Part shown: positions 12,304-25,047 of the stretch, piece by piece
Numbering within the stretch: position 1 is the first letter of the stretch
How the letters are laid out: every line of letters starts with the position of its first letter
DNA from: Effrenium voratum
Lineage: Eukaryota; Sar; Dinophyceae; Suessiales; Symbiodiniaceae
Direction of reading: 5' to 3'
DNA length: 64,000 nucleotides
Assembly (NCBI GenBank): GCA_963377175.1
Contig: CAUJNA010001857.1
Coordinates: 796,295-860,294, forward strand
Position numbers and translations under genes: made by a program
Notes under the pieces: model-generated
Seen by the model: the letters and a program-made list of their open reading frames with translations, nothing else
Databases searched by the model: none
What the model was told of the DNA's origin: nothing

Positions 12304-14235
12304 GCGCTGCAACCGCTGCGCTGTAGCACGCACGCAGAAGAAACGCTGCCAAAGCAGCAGTTTGCTGACTGCAGGAGCAATTACTGGTGGCTCATCGCAG
12401 AGACTGCACGCGGCGCAAGCCCAAGCCTGATAAGAAAATGGTCGCATTGAGGCAGGCAGAGATTTCTCCTTCAAGTCTGTCAAGTCGAGTCAAAGTCAGC
12501 GCTCCTCGGTGTCCTCGATGGCCCCGATGCGTCCACGACCTGTCTTCTCCATTATCATGCAATTCTCCATCTCCAACCTTCTCCATCTTTCATGTCTTGA
12601 AGAGCATCACCGCCAAGTCTCACGCAGCTGCTGTAGTAGAGAACACACACGCTGCCATTGACCCCCTGACCGCCTGACCCATAGTCAAACGAGGAACGGC
12701 CAGCCCTGACTTGACTTGTTGTTGTGCGCGAGCCTTCGGTGCCGCAGCAGTGGAATTCCTTGAAACTCAATATGTGCGTTGCGACGGCGTGTGAGCGCTG
12801 CTTGGGGCCGTGGCTATTGGAACTTGCGTGGCAGAAGCGACAGACCAAGGGCAAGGAAAAAGGAAATATGAATAAAATCACGCGTTTGTCTTTCGAACAT
12901 GAGGCTGCCGTCAGGGCCAGTCGCAAGCCTCTCCTGTCCTGTCCCGTCTGATCGTTAGTCTTCTGGCCTGAATCGGCCTGACTCTGTGGCTGCTGCAGTC
13001 ACTGTGACACTGCGAGACGCCAGAAGTTGCTCCTCAAGCAGCTGCTTGGGGGGCGTTTGTTACGCCTGCGCATGCTGAGTCGTTTGAGCTTGAAGCACGC
13101 GGAGCGTTCGTTGTATCATTCAATAAAGTTTACCAATTAGGTTGACGTTTGTTCGCGGCGTGGGGGTGCGGCACTTCGAGGAAATCCAGGCCGGCACGCG
13201 CAAGGCCTGCTCGCAACCGTCGTCGCAATAGCTGAACATGTTTTTCTTCATGCATTAACTTAACCGTTCTCTTTGTTTGGCGCAACCGTCGGCGTCGCAA
13301 CCTATGTTTTTGCGTGGCCTTAGAAGTTAGAAGCATTTAGAAGCCGTAGAATGCAGCAAATTGCTGAACATGTGTGTTTGTTGGTGTCAACAGTTTTCTT
13401 TTTTTGGCGGCCTCAGCGGTCAGTTGGGCCGTGACAACATCATTTTTATTGCTGAGTGAGTGTCGCCCTCATTTGCAACGAAATTGCGCCAAGTAACTTA
13501 ACGACAGCGCACGAAAAGCACATGTTCAGCTAGTTGTTGTTTCCACGAAATCACGTTAGACAGAAGGCCTAAAGGGGTGGCACTGGACAGGAACGGGTAA
13601 CGCACGACAAAAAAGCATGTCCAGCAATTCTCTATTTGTTTGGTTTTTGCACGACATCCTCACTGAACTGAGCTGGCCCACTCCGGGTTCTTGCGGCCTA
13701 TTTTGCTTTGAGCTATTCTTGGGTCCTGCATGCGTAATTTAGTAGAAGGCATTGGTTTTTCCCGGCCCGGCCCAGGCCCTGCGCAGCTTGGGGAAGAGCG
13801 TGTATTAAGGCGCGCGGCTTGCGCGCTCGATGATCATCTGTTTGTTGTGAGTTGCTCTCGTTGTGTCGTCGTGTCAAGGGTCTCGGAATGGCCACTGAAA
13901 AGGTCCACAGGCTAAGAGGTTGTGTTGCCTTGCCTGGTGTTGCCAGGACCTGCGGTCGATGGCCAGCGACAGCTCTTTCATCAGCCCGGCGCTCACTGAC
14001 CCGATAAGCTTGTTGTGTCGATGAGTTGCTCCCTAAACCAACTCGTCCCACCCTCACCCTGACCTACACCTACACCAGGCCCTAAAAACCCCAAGCCCGC
14101 GAACCAACCCCATGGATCGGATAGGCTAGGCACATCTGCCACAGTCGGGCAACGCTCGGGTTTGCTGCTAACATTTTCTACTCAAGGTGGTCTTGAGGCT
14201 GAGGTGCTTTTGAGGTTTGCTTTGAACTTTGCGTG

Positions 14236-15920
14236 ATGTCAGCAGCGGCGTGCCCACTTCCGGCTTTGCCTGCGCTAACCAGCAGTTCCGCCTTGCCGCC
14301 CTTGCCGGACCTGCCACAGCTGCCGAATCCCAAGCAGCGTGGCGCTGATGAGGTTGAGGATGAGGCTTCAGCTGAGGAGGGGCAACGGCTCCTCAAGCGA
14401 ACACGCATTGTGGGGGAAGCAGGTCGCTCCTCCATGGCGAATGCAGCAGATCTTCGGTGGAGATTTCAGCGGCTTGGAGATTGCCTTTGAAGCCGCATGC
14501 GAGCTGGCGGAGAAAGTAGGCATCACAATGGTTCATGGGTGGTCATCAGACATCGACAAGCACTGCCGGCGCTGCTTGTCCGTGCAGTGATTGGGTGTTT
14601 GATTGATTGACTCTCACGCCGATTCTGATTCCGGTGATGATGTGGTTGCAACAATGTTGCGTTACCAAGTGTCCAAGTTGCCAAGTGTGCCAAATATTAC
14701 CAAATATTACTCAGCGTGTGTTCCGTTTGTGTTACTTACTGTTAGGTGTGGGCGCAATGAACGTGATCCCTTGGAACATGTTTGCCTTAGCAAAGACGAA
14801 ACTCCATTGCCACCCCAGTATGACCATATCAATTGTTCTCATGTGCTTGTCGCTGTTCTAATCACGGTTTGGTCTTGCCTTGGCCCTTGGCTGTAGGCTT
14901 CCTTCAGCAGAACCGGCCTGGCAAGGTTCTGGAGTCCGTGAAGGAGGACTGCGGCCCGATCCCGGCAACCATGTATGTGGCAGGCTTCCCTTGCCAGCCA
15001 TACAGTTTCGAGGGGGCGCATGGCGGCCTGAAGGGGGACGCTCGTGGCGCCGTGTTCTTTGACATGGTAAAGCGTCTTAGCAAGATCTCCAACAGCGTCA
15101 AGGCAGTGATCTTGGAGAATGTTCCTGGCCTATTGAGTTCAACTCACGCCCATGACTGGCAGCTGATTCAGGACACCCTCACGAAAGCTCTGCCGCACTT
15201 CAGGTGGCATTTCAAGGTTCTTGACTCGAGCGACTTTGACACTCCACAATCAAGGAAAAGGTTGTTCATGGTGGGCTTGGATTCCATTACCCTCAAGCAC
15301 CCCTTTGAGTGGCCGCAGCCCATGAAGCCAGTGACGCTCTCCCAGATCCTTGATCCGTTCCCACCACCAGGTGAAATTCTGCCGCCAGAGAAAGAACTCA
15401 GCATGACGGCGAAGCGAAACATAAAAATCGCGGTGGCCCAGATAAAGAAGACCGGCGAGAACCCGTTCGCGCAGGACGTCCCTTTGCGGTGGACGTGGAC
15501 ACAGGACGGTGTGATGACATTCTGTGGACCAGAGATATGGCCAGGACATTGACAAGATCCAGAGGAGGGTCAGGGGGGCCTTACATCCTCAACCGGAAGC
15601 GGCGGCTCAACATCTTCGAGTTGGCCCGCCTTCATGGGTGCTGCCTGGAGCGCTGGGACATATCTGGCATTTCGATTCGGCAGGTTGGGCAGATGTGCCT
15701 GGGCAGGGTCATGGCATGTTTACATGTCTTTTCATGCATATGTGTTTGACGTGAGTTTTTGTGTCATGCTTTTTAAGGCTTTTCAATGCTTTCGATGTTC
15801 AACATGTTTAGGCTGGGGAACACAATGACGAAGCCGCTGATGCGAGCCTTGATCAAGCAAGTTTGGAGGTCGCAAGGTTTGATTCCTTTGGGAAATCCTC
15901 GCCCAGCCAACACGGCTTGA
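14236..15920 (+). CDS. C5-cytosine DNA methyltransferase gene (multi-exon, two 1-nt frame breaks)
   Basis: Motif I lies in FGGDFSGLEIAFEA (about 14454-14495), motif IV in GFPCQPYS (near 14980), motif VI in ILENVPG (near 15110), motif VIII in DTPQSRKRL (near 15240), motif IX in LTRSRGGSGGPY and RRLNIFELARLHG (15550-15640), and motif X in LGNTMTKPLM (15813 on). The Cys of PCQ is present, so the catalytic core is whole at motif level. Proposed introns are 14582-14907 (GT-AG) and 15695-15811 (GT-AG); the second joins QM to LGNTMT exactly. Two 1-nt frame changes are needed: one in the GGGGG run 14412-14416, one at CCC/TTT 15480-15485, where PFAVDVDTG resumes. No chromatin-reading domain is visible. 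It may be a host gene or a domesticated or mobile DNMT. The ATG at 14236 is the first in the Pro/Leu-rich N-terminal frame. Confidence 0.85.
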
Positions 15921-16937
15921 GCCGCTTATTTTGGATGTTTTGCTTGGCCGGCCATCCTTCAAGACACTCGGGAAGGAAAACCAATGATTTCGTTTTCAAT
16001 CGCAGACCCAAATCAGTCCAGAGTTTCCCAGAAACACACGAGAGTGAGACTCATGCGAATGTTGTTGTTATTCCTGTTGCTGGGACCGGAGCAGTGGCGA
16101 TGCTGCTGAGTTACTTAGTCAGGCAGTCAGTCAAAAAGTAGCTGGTTTGCAACTTAGACTTAGGCTTGGGTGGCCGGCAAAGCTATCGTGTCGTATCAGA
16201 CAGATGCACGCTTTCTCGGGGGCCACATCCTTGAGGGTGTGGGCCGGCAACCGGCGGGGAGAGAAAAAACAATGTGCTTTCAATCTGTCCCAGCCTTCCG
16301 CCTCTCAACCATGTTTGCAACCATGTTGACAGCTGCGCTCGCCCAGGCCACTCCGGCGGGGCGCTCAAGGTGCCACGGGTGCTGGGGGTATGGCTGCAAC
16401 TTTTTGAGGGGGGTTGGACAGGTGACTGACAGGCGACAGGTGTCACGTGTAGAGCATGCTGAGCATAGGAGCTTTAAGATCTTGACTGCCATTGGGTAGG
16501 GGCCTGAACTTTTTGGGAAATGAAGGGGCTCTGAAGGAAGGGGTTGTCCATAAAACCCATAAAAGTTAAGAGGTAGATGGGGTGCCCCGGGCGGCGAGGT
16601 CCCTGCCAGCGCCTGGGAGGATGCCAGCAGACATGAAGGCGCGGTCCTTGGGCGGTTGGGCCGAGGCTTTTGCCATTGAGTGCTGATAAAGGTGTTTAAG
16701 TCAAAGTCATTATTTTGTGGAGATCCAACTCAAAGGAATTGGTTGCTTGAAGTTTTTAGCCAGGCCCTCTTGCCATTGCCCATGAGTTGACACCCAAGTG
16801 CGCACGGCCTCTGACTCACACGCCATGCACAGAGTTGGTCACAGGGCTCTTGAGATTTGAGTTGAGATGATGTCCTTGTCTATTGCTCGAGTTGGAGCTT
16901 CTTGGATTTGCCTCCGCCTTCCCGGCCTGACCTCATC
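15921..16937. other. No gene recognised
   Basis: Short frames only, directly downstream of the methyltransferase stop. Confidence 0.35.
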
Positions 16938-17125
16938 ATGGCGTGTCGCTTCTACAAGGTGATTGAGCCCAAGCAGCTGCCGGCCATCGCCAAGGACGTG
17001 GACAATCCGCCCATGCTCCCGCTGGTGGTGTTTCCTTCGATTGAGATGGCGTATGAGGCGCACATGTACTGCACGCGTCGTTTGCTGAGGCGGGCAAACA
17101 GCACGGTCGCCCGAGTCGGCCGGCC
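16938..17125 (+). CDS. Putative exon, unknown protein
   Basis: Reads MACRFYKVIEPKQLPAIAK and continues through VVFPSIEMAYEAHMYC to a basic segment RRLLRRANSTVARVG, then ends near a C-rich stretch. Composition is protein-like, unlike the flanking sequence. It is on the same strand as the methyltransferase 1 kb upstream and may belong to the following exon chain. No domain recognised. Confidence 0.4.
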
Positions 17126-18249
17126 CCCCCCGCCCCCCCCACAACAAATGCCTTGTGGCTCGCAAGGCTTGCAATGGCAATGGAAAGGTTTGAGAAGAAG
17201 ATAGGTGAACGGGTGCTTCAAATCAAAGATCAAACTGGAAGAGTCAATCAAGAACCTGCGAATTCCTTGGAAATCTGGTTTTTCCACATTTTGATTGACT
17301 TTGATGCAAAAAGCTGTTTCAATTGTTTATCATGTTTTTGAAGCTGGCAGTGAGAAGGGCTTTGTGAGTTCTTGAGCCCGCTTGATCATGATATTGACTT
17401 GTTGAAATCCAGGGCTGCTCTGCTGAGCAGGGAAGATTGCGCGGGGGCGCGGTCCACGAAAAATTGTGCTTAGCATTATTTTGAAACAATTGTTATAAGC
17501 GGGGGTCTAGGGTTGAAGGCTGGCAGGCTACAGGAGTGACAAGGCCAATATTTCTTGGGTCACGAAGTCACGAAGAAACTGAAAAGACCTCAAAACCGTT
17601 GGTCCCACTCAAAAAGCTGGGGCCGATGAGGAAAACTCATATCCTTTGCTGAGCCCGTAGCCGTAACCCTTCGTTATCAATTTCTAGGCCTTTGGTCTGG
17701 TGTGGGTGCAAGCTGGAGCAGAACATGTTTCCGGCACAGATCAGCTTGCTTAGCTGCAACGCCGGCTGCCCCATTTTGGAACTTTTCCCTCCCGAACCAC
17801 TTCCAAGAGAGAATGGTTTCTAATGTTGTCCGTCAGCCGTCAGGTCAGGACAGTTTAGGGTGTTGCGCGCTTTATTGAACGGGCTCGGCAGAAGAAACGC
17901 AGGCACACTTTGTCTCCAGCAACTTTGAGTGCCACCAAATGAATGACGCTTCGAATTGTAGAATTGACAATGCTGTAACTGTAGCAGCTTTAGCAGCAGG
18001 AGATTTATGCTGTTTTTGTTCAATCCTCCCGACTGATACCGGAAGTGTAAGTGCGCCTTGGGTAATTGACTGATGTTGAATCATCGTTTTGTGTTTGTGC
18101 TGGCGTCAGACAGGGACGCAGGGTAATATTCATGGTCGGCGTCAGTCGCGTCCGGATGCAAAGTCTTAATGCTCGGCCTTTTTCACTGTCTGGCCCAATC
18201 TTCCGTTTGCAGTTGGGTCCCTGCAAGGCAGAGCCCCACGTGCTGGGTC
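17126..18249. other. Probable intron or spacer
   Basis: A short helical stretch near 17160-17200 may be exon. The remainder is stop-rich in all frames. Confidence 0.3.
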
Positions 18250-19060
18250 ATGCCCGACGAGAGGGAGAAGCACAACTTGTCTTATCCCTCGGATATTTGG
18301 AAGGAACCGGCCAAGAGTTCGGACACCGTGAAGCTGGTCCTCGTATTCGAGATCAACGAGGCGACCATGGACGCCATCTCAGACTCTTGCAAGAGGCATG
18401 ATTTGGCTGATTCGCAGAGCTGTTACGTCATCAACGGCTTCAGGCCAGGTCCTGATCCGCGTCCTGCGCGTCACCGTGCAGAACTTTGAGAGTGTGGAGA
18501 AGTGCCTGGGCCTTCGTGCGGGCGTGCCACCAAAACCAAAGGGTCCTGAAGCCATCCTGGGCCAAGACGACGGCGATGGTTTGCAGCGCCCAGCCAATTC
18601 GAAGAGGCAGAGGATTGGCAATGTGTCTGAGGAGAGGACCGATGCCAGCTCAGGCAATGACTCGATCACCAAGTACATCGCAGTGAGCGGCTTTATGGCG
18701 GATACCATCAGGAATCGCATGGAGATGTGCCAGGTGCCCGTGAAGAAAGCGGACTTTCAGGACAACGCCCAAGGCATTGGAGCACCTGTTCGCATCACTG
18801 GCATCCCATTGTACAACTCCCCCGTAGCCGCGCTCACCCACTTCAGGTTTTTGAAGAAGGCTGCGGCGAAGTCTCCGGTAAGAGGCATGGCCGCTTGGCG
18901 TGATGGTGACCAATCGCAAGATGCAGCAGTCACGACAGCAGCAGCGCCAGCAGAATCTGGGATGGATCCTTTCACCGTGGCAGCTTCCATATCAGCCATC
19001 AGTGCCTCGCTGGTGGCGGTCAAGCGCTCCACGAAGGCACGTTTTTCTCCCGACTTTTAG
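18250..19060 (+). CDS. Putative exon pair, unknown protein
   Basis: Two overlapping frames form one coding island. The first (from about 18250) includes VKLVLVFEINEATMDAIS and SCYVINGF. The second takes over at about 18440 as QVLIRVLRVTVQNFESVEKC and continues through a basic RPANSKRQRIG patch to ITKYIAVSGFMADTIRNR and RITGIPLYNSP. The switch at GGCCAGG looks like a 1-nt indel or a very short intron. Alternating beta-like segments suggest a globular domain that I do not recognise. Confidence 0.45.
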
Positions 19061-19128
19061 CAAAACTGGTTTTACAGTGATTCTTCGCATGGGGGATTGA
19101 CTTGTGCAATGGTCAATGGCCCGACTAG

Positions 19129-19425
19129 GTGTGGCAGGCTCTTCTGGGATGCGGGGCGCTCTCGGCTGAGTCCGCCCCTTTTGGTCACTGGCAGCTGCGA
19201 CACGACTTGCCCGTGCTCACGGCGGCCTCGGCGGCAGAGATCATCATCAAGGACAAGGTTGAGCTGAGCTTCGACTGGGAGTTGGTGAACGGCCTGGACA
19301 CTCTGAGGGGATACATGGACGATGAAAACCGGCAGATGAGGGAACAATCATTTCCTGTCCGGCCCACTGCAATGAGCTTGTTCTTGTCCCGAGAGATGCC
19401 AGATGCCATCATCGCTGCTGATTGA
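19129..19425 (+). CDS. Putative terminal exon, unknown protein
   Basis: An open frame with HDLPVLTAASAAEIIIKDKV and DENRQMREQSFPVRPT, ending at a stop after DAIIAAD. It lies 70 bp after the 18.25-19.06 kb island on the same strand and is probably its last exon. The first codons before about 19145 may be intron. No family recognised. Confidence 0.4.
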   Translation: MWQALLGCGALSAESAPFGHWQLRHDLPVLTAASAAEIIIKDKVELSFDWELVNGLDTLRGYMDDENRQMREQSFPVRPTAMSLFLSREMPDAIIAAD

Positions 19426-21154
19426 GGGCAGAAGAGGTGTAAAGTCACCAGTAGGAGATGGCAGGCGGTGAGGCTGAGTACAGAATTGACATGATCATTT
19501 GTTGCGTCACACTCAAACCTGTTTGCAAAGCCCCATGAACTCATGAACAACGCCTCATTCGTGTGTCATCGTGACCGTGACTTGCTGATTATGCACAATG
19601 CGTAACTGCTGTTGCAAGTTGGCTGGTGAAGACCAAAGCAGACATGTGGAATTGCAACTTCACTTAACTCAGAACACGAACTAAGAGCAAAGCAGCAGGC
19701 CCAAGATTTCCACCCAGCCGGCCGGCAGAGCAATCCTTTTGCTAAGACTAGACAAGAACTGCCAGGGTGCAGACCGACCGCCCTCGTGGTCAGCTTGCAG
19801 AAAATGTGTGCGTAGCAATGCAGACAAGACAATCATTCTGGGGCAAACCTGCAAAGAAAGGTTATATTAACAAGCTCCTGATTTTGGTTGAGGTGCCAGG
19901 CCACAGGTCGACAGGTCCACAGGTCACAGGTCCACGGACGGCCGAAAGTCGGCAACCTGATTGCTTTGTAAACGCTTTTAAACCACAGATTTTTTTCAAA
20001 TGTCAAGAGATGTACCTGTGGTTACCTTCCGGGTAGGTAACCACTGTTTGTTCACGGACGGTCCATGACACCCGACGCCTCCACCCTGTAGCCTTGTAAG
20101 TGCTTGCAAGAGCGGGAGTAATTTTCCTTTTGGGGCGTGGTTACCTTCCGCGTAGGTAACCACTGGCCTGGGCACGGACGGCCGGCTGGGATGTGTGGTT
20201 GTTTTTGCTTGGGTTAGGTCTTGCTAGGCATTGACAATCCACGTTTCTTGTTGCCCCAAACCTGTGTCCTGTGTTTGTCGTTTGTCTCTCCTACATCCAG
20301 GCCTGCTCCTGGTCCTGGTGGCAGTGGCGCTTTGAGTGCCAAGGCCTGGGGTTGCCGGGATCTTCGAGCGCACAGGCATGAGGATTTTCTGTTCATTTTA
20401 TATTAACAAGTTGTGAAACTGAAGGGGGGATGACGTTGTTTCTCCTGGAAGCCAATTGAAGTGTCCACATCCAATAAAATTGGAGCTTCAAATCCCCAAA
20501 GTTTGAGCATTCAATCAACTGGAAGATCCAGAATCTAGAATCTAGAATAGGGGCGAATGTTGGTCAAGGCCGTCAAGGCAAGCAAGCAGCATGTCAGGGT
20601 GGTTTTCTGTCTTATCAACATCACAGAATGCCATGCCAAAGAAACGACCAATTCGATTCGGTGGGGAATTAAAATGCGGTAGCCGTTGAACCTTGAACAA
20701 GCAAACTGCTTTTGGAACTCCGTGCCTGAACTTCAGGTTGCGCTCATTGAGCTTGCGGGTAAGTTGCAGACTCAGTAGGCTCTGTAGGCCCAATGGCAGC
20801 GTGTACTTCGCAACCTAAAGGCATTTATTTTACGGGGGTTACCCGGGAGAAGTTGTAGGCGTCGTCGTAGGTGCTAAGTGTCACGGGTTCCGCAGCCCTT
20901 GAGGTCTAACATGAATGAACAGGTGATATGTTGAGCAATTCCACACTCGCCAACACATTGGTCCAAAACTTGCACTATGCTTGACTCTTTTTGGGTGTCT
21001 TTTGCATGTGCTTGCCCACAGCCAGAGAATTGATTGCGATTATGATTGTCAAAATGGGGACCCAAAGTTTAATTGCTCTTGGCCTTGGCTACGCAATCAT
21101 AATTCTTGTCTTTCTTGACCTTGCCGCAGCAATGGATGACTGTTTCACTGACTG
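19426..21154. other. Spacer with twin hairpins
   Basis: No coding sequence recognised. Holds the 27-nt hairpins at 20.0-20.2 kb. Confidence 0.35.
20018..20163. repeat. Twin 27-nt hairpins 119 bp apart
   Basis: 20018-20044 and 20137-20163 both have arms GTGGTTACCT/AGGTAACCAC and differ by one central base. CACGGACGG follows each within about 10-20 bp and also occurs at about 19932, so the unit extends beyond the hairpins. Confidence 0.8.
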
Positions 21155-24100
21155 ATGATGGCGGGAGACTTGCCTGCATTGCCGGCGTTGCCTGAGCTTG
21201 GAGCTCCTGCCGCGGGGCCCGGCTTCCGGCACAACCCAGCAGGTCGCGGTGGCGGTGGGCAGTTGCAAAAGCAAACGCAAGAGATTATTTTCAACATGTA
21301 CAAGGTGCTTGAGCCAAAATGTGCAGAGATTTGCGAAGTTCTTGAGTGGGACTCACGCCGTCGAATCTTCAGCCTTTTGAGCGGGCTCACTGGCATCAGC
21401 AGGCAAGCGATCGCATTTTGCATGCAACGGACAACGGCAAATAGAGGCATTGGCCATCAGCCAATCAACCTTGGTGGAAGGAAGAGGAAGCGAGACGAGC
21501 AGCCTTCAGGCGATGTGTCGCTCCCAGACATCTCGATGTTTTTGCCCCAGGCTCTCAGCCGGTCACCGCTGCTTGGCAGCGGCAACGCTGAGGATCAGGC
21601 CAGTGCAATTCCAAGCAGAGCGGACATTTCTGACATGTTCGGACAGCAGACGGTGGAGGATCAATTCAGGGCTGCAGATGCATCTTCTGACACTTTGGGT
21701 TTGACAGGGTCTATATCAAGCAGCACTGTCAAAGAGGTTCATGTGTCGCAGAACAAAAGTGGGGGCTACCAGCCACTTTCCTCTTTGGCAGACACCGGTG
21801 CAAAGGACTCAGTAGTCGGGTTGCGGCTGTGCTCCCTGGCTCTGCGCTTAGAGACGCATGCTGTGGGGTCAAGACAGTTTGAGCACTGGATTGACTACAT
21901 GGACACATGGTTTCCTGGCGAGCTTGGGCAGCAACACCACAGCAGACGATGGATGCACGATGTTCTGATATCTGCAAAGCATATACTGACATACCGCACA
22001 GCGCAGGATTTGCAGGTGGTCCTTCCAGCTTTAGGCATTCCGAGCTTTCTGAAGCTTGCGTGTGACGGGTTCACTCCCAACACTGGCGATCCGCTTGATG
22101 TGCAGATGGCAGTTGCTGCCACAAGCCAGGGAGCTGTCGACTGCATTTTGCTTGACATGGCCCCTGTTCGGCGGCGACCCGCAGAGACGCCCACTGAGCA
22201 GGTCACCAAGAGTCGGATGGACACCTTGAAGTACAAGTTTGGTGTGGGTTGGAAGCAGCTTCGATGGCGGTTTCTTGGGCTGGTCGGCGACGGCCTTTTG
22301 GCAGGCCCTTTTAGCACGAACCACGGGCAATGTTTCGCTGGGAAGATTCACGGAGCTTCTTGGTCGTCTGTGATGCCAGGCAACTGCTGGGACAGCCTGG
22401 ACCCGTTGCATGCATCTGACTCCGCTGGGTCACATGCCGATTGGCCGGAGATGTCTCCAGGAACTGGTTACATTCATAAGTTTCACTCGACAGCGCGCGC
22501 CCTGAGGGTTCGCTTTGCGTATGGAAAGGGGCAAACCATTGCTCGCAGTGTTGCCAAGCGATTTGGTCTGGAGTGGCATCGGCCCATGGCGCCTCACACT
22601 GAATCGACTCGTCTCATCATTTACGAAAGCCGCAGAATCCCACCTAACTATTTGGCAAATCTTCGGACTTGTGTTGGAGCAATTGCTTTTCAGATTCAGG
22701 ACTGCATTCAATCTTGCAGACAACAGGCTCTGAAGAATAGGCACACAGTCACTGATCGCTGCGGCCTCTACAATTCAGAAGTTCGCCGATTGAGGAATCT
22801 TGGCAGAGCTTTGCTTGATCCGGGCTGCTTGGTTTTCACAGCGCTGCGTTATGACAGTCGACGGACAGGGCTTCTTCGCTTCGCGTACGCTGCCCAGAAC
22901 CGCAGACTCAGTGGGGCAGCCCGGCTTGGCCTTTGCGTGCAAACCTTACGGACACTTCGGGCTCAGTTGGCAGCGCTGCAGGGGCTCACAGGTGTTGTTG
23001 GCATTTGGCAACGCTTGGCAGCTTTCGTGGATGGGTCACGAATACCACGCATTTTGCAGCCCGCTCGATCGACCAGGGAAGCCTTTGTGGAAGTATTTGC
23101 AGCAGAAACATGTAGAGCAGATTTCCCTACCGCCGTGGATTTGGTTCTGGAACTTCTTTTTAAGCGCACCATCCATGGCTGCCCAGTGGGTTTTCAGACC
23201 AAAGAAAGCCACCCATTTTGTGAGCCCCATGATGTCCTGCAGAGGCACAATGAGACGACACAGGGGAGCCGCGATCGCATGGTTGCTTGTCTTAGCAGCG
23301 TCTTTTCCCGCTTCAGGAAGTGGCGGCGGGATGAGTTTCAAGTGTCGGGTCATGTGCTGGAGCTCCAACATGCCAAGCAATCTGCTTACAGCCAAAGGAC
23401 TGACACGTGATGTGTTTCCAGCAGCTGACAACACCGATGGTTTGACATCTTTGATAGACATGACAGATGGCGAGCAGATCAGCAAACAAGATTGCCTTCA
23501 GGAGTCAGCAGCGCAAGCACTTCAAGATGTTCTTGAGCAGATGTCTGGTGGTGGCGTCTCTTCTGCGAGCTCTAGCCTACCAACCGTAGACGTGCATGCT
23601 TTTGCCGAGGCCGACACAGATGCGGATTCTGCGGCTGAGGAAGATTCCGACGCCGATGATGATGCTGGTGGTGTGCCTGCCCCTGTTTGCCGCAGTTGGC
23701 CGCCAAGACCATGGACCTTGCAGTGTGTCGCTCGGGATTTGAAGCTGCAACTTCAACAAGACAAGCAGAGGACACAAGGGCGCTTCAGCGTGAGCAGTTT
23801 CAGGAAGGCGCAGAAATGGCAGATGTTGGTGAGCAAGCGTGCGGATGGAAGGCTTGTGATTCGTGAAGAGATGTTTGAGCAAGCGCAATTGTGGGAAACC
23901 TTATTCTCCAACAAGAGCTGCAACACGAAAGGCGCAGAGTGGCGCCCTGGCCCAGCAGCGCAGTTGCTGGCTTCCGCAGCTCGCTTGTTTGAATTTTCGG
24001 ATCTTTGCTCCCCGGCGAGTCTGTTTGATCCATTGGAAGTTAACCTGAAGAAGGCATCCTTGAGAGTGCTTTGTGATGTGTTTGGTCGTTTTTGTTGGGG

Positions 24101-24686
24101 AAGGCAACGAGAGTTCTGTCCTTACAAGAAGCCGCCGGATGAGCTGTTTTCCAATCCTTCACAAGCAGATCTGTGGCAGCAGTACATTCGCCTGAGGCAA
24201 TTTGCCAAAGCCCTTGTAAATGCAAAGGCGCCAGACATGTCCAAGATGTTCTGGGGGCTGCAAGATGCTTGGCTTCTGCAAACATTTCTTCAGGCAAAGC
24301 CTGCAAAGATTCGGCAGCACTCGTTGTGGCACATTTTGTGCCTTTGGCACGCCGTGTACATGTGGAGCTTGTCGTCTTCAGCAGCATGTGAGGGCGTTGG
24401 TGGCGTTTGCCGCTGGTTAGAAAGAAAGAAGGTCGGTGGCCGAGCTTGGAGCACAGGGCATCTGGTTCGCGCGACCTTGCTTCGATACAATGGTGTGCGA
24501 GGTGGCATGGGCGATGTGGGTTTTGCTTACTCGGTACTTCAGTACCACAGGGCTGTGCACCCGAAGATGACATTCTGGATTTCGCGAAGGGTTCAGCGCA
24601 AGAGGGAGTCTTGGCTTGTGAGCATCGTGGAGCTTTGTGTGTTATGTTGTTTCAGGTTGGTTTCGGTGCCTTTTTGCTGGCTGTAG
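21155..24686 (+). CDS. Large two-frame ORF, possible DDE-type transposase-like protein
   Basis: Frame one (21155-23410, 751 residues) starts MMAGDLPALPALPELG and carries a basic patch GGRKRKRDE, KLACDGFTPNTGD, LVGDGLLAGPFSTNHGQC, and DSLDPLHASDSAGSHAD. Near 23340-23405 coding moves one frame over and continues to 24686 through an Asp/Glu-rich linker (about 23595-23665) to ACEGVGGVCRWLE and GHLVRATLLRYNG. The order of an Asp-rich core, an Asp/His segment and a late Glu helix resembles DDE transposases of the hAT type, but no signature is decisive and I saw no terminal inverted repeats. Treat it as an unknown protein with one frame break. Confidence 0.5.
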
Positions 24687-24751
24687 ACTTTTCACTTGGT
24701 ATGTTTTCAAACTTGCTTTAGCTTTGCATTCTTGAGGGGTGAGTTGAGTTC

Positions 24752-25047
24752 CAGGAAGCAGAGGAGGCCGAGTTGGACCTTCTCTCACGTTGCAACGGTT
24801 GAGGAAGCAGCAGGAAAGTCATGGCCTTTGGCAGGTCGGGGTTCGCACATGGATGCAAACCTCAGCAGCTCGACCGGCATCATCGTTTGCAGTGCCACTC
24901 CATCGGCAGGAGTATCTATCAAAATCGACAGAGCATGACTTTGAGGCTTACGCTCCAGCCGATCTTCCCGGAGAGAGCTGGTCCCATGTGCTCTCATGGC
25001 TAGCGAGAATGAATTTGGACACCGGCAGCTTGCCTTCCTCTGGCTGA
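24752..25047 (+). CDS. Coding island downstream of the transposase-like ORF
   Basis: Begins as QEAEEAELDLLSR in one frame and continues after about 24790 in another as LRKQQESHGLWQVG to a stop after LARMNLDTGSLPSSG. A 1-nt break or short intron is needed. It is the likely last exon of the preceding ORF. No domain recognised. Confidence 0.4.

Larger units (their letters stand above)
10560..14235. other. Non-coding apart from small repeats
   Basis: Contains the hairpin trio at 11.3 kb and the 21-bp repeats at 12.2 kb. Otherwise only short frames on both strands with no recognisable product. Confidence 0.35.

Noticed and set aside
14863..15101. Shadow frames over the methyltransferase gene
   Set aside because: They overlap strong MTase motifs in another frame and have no recognisable content.
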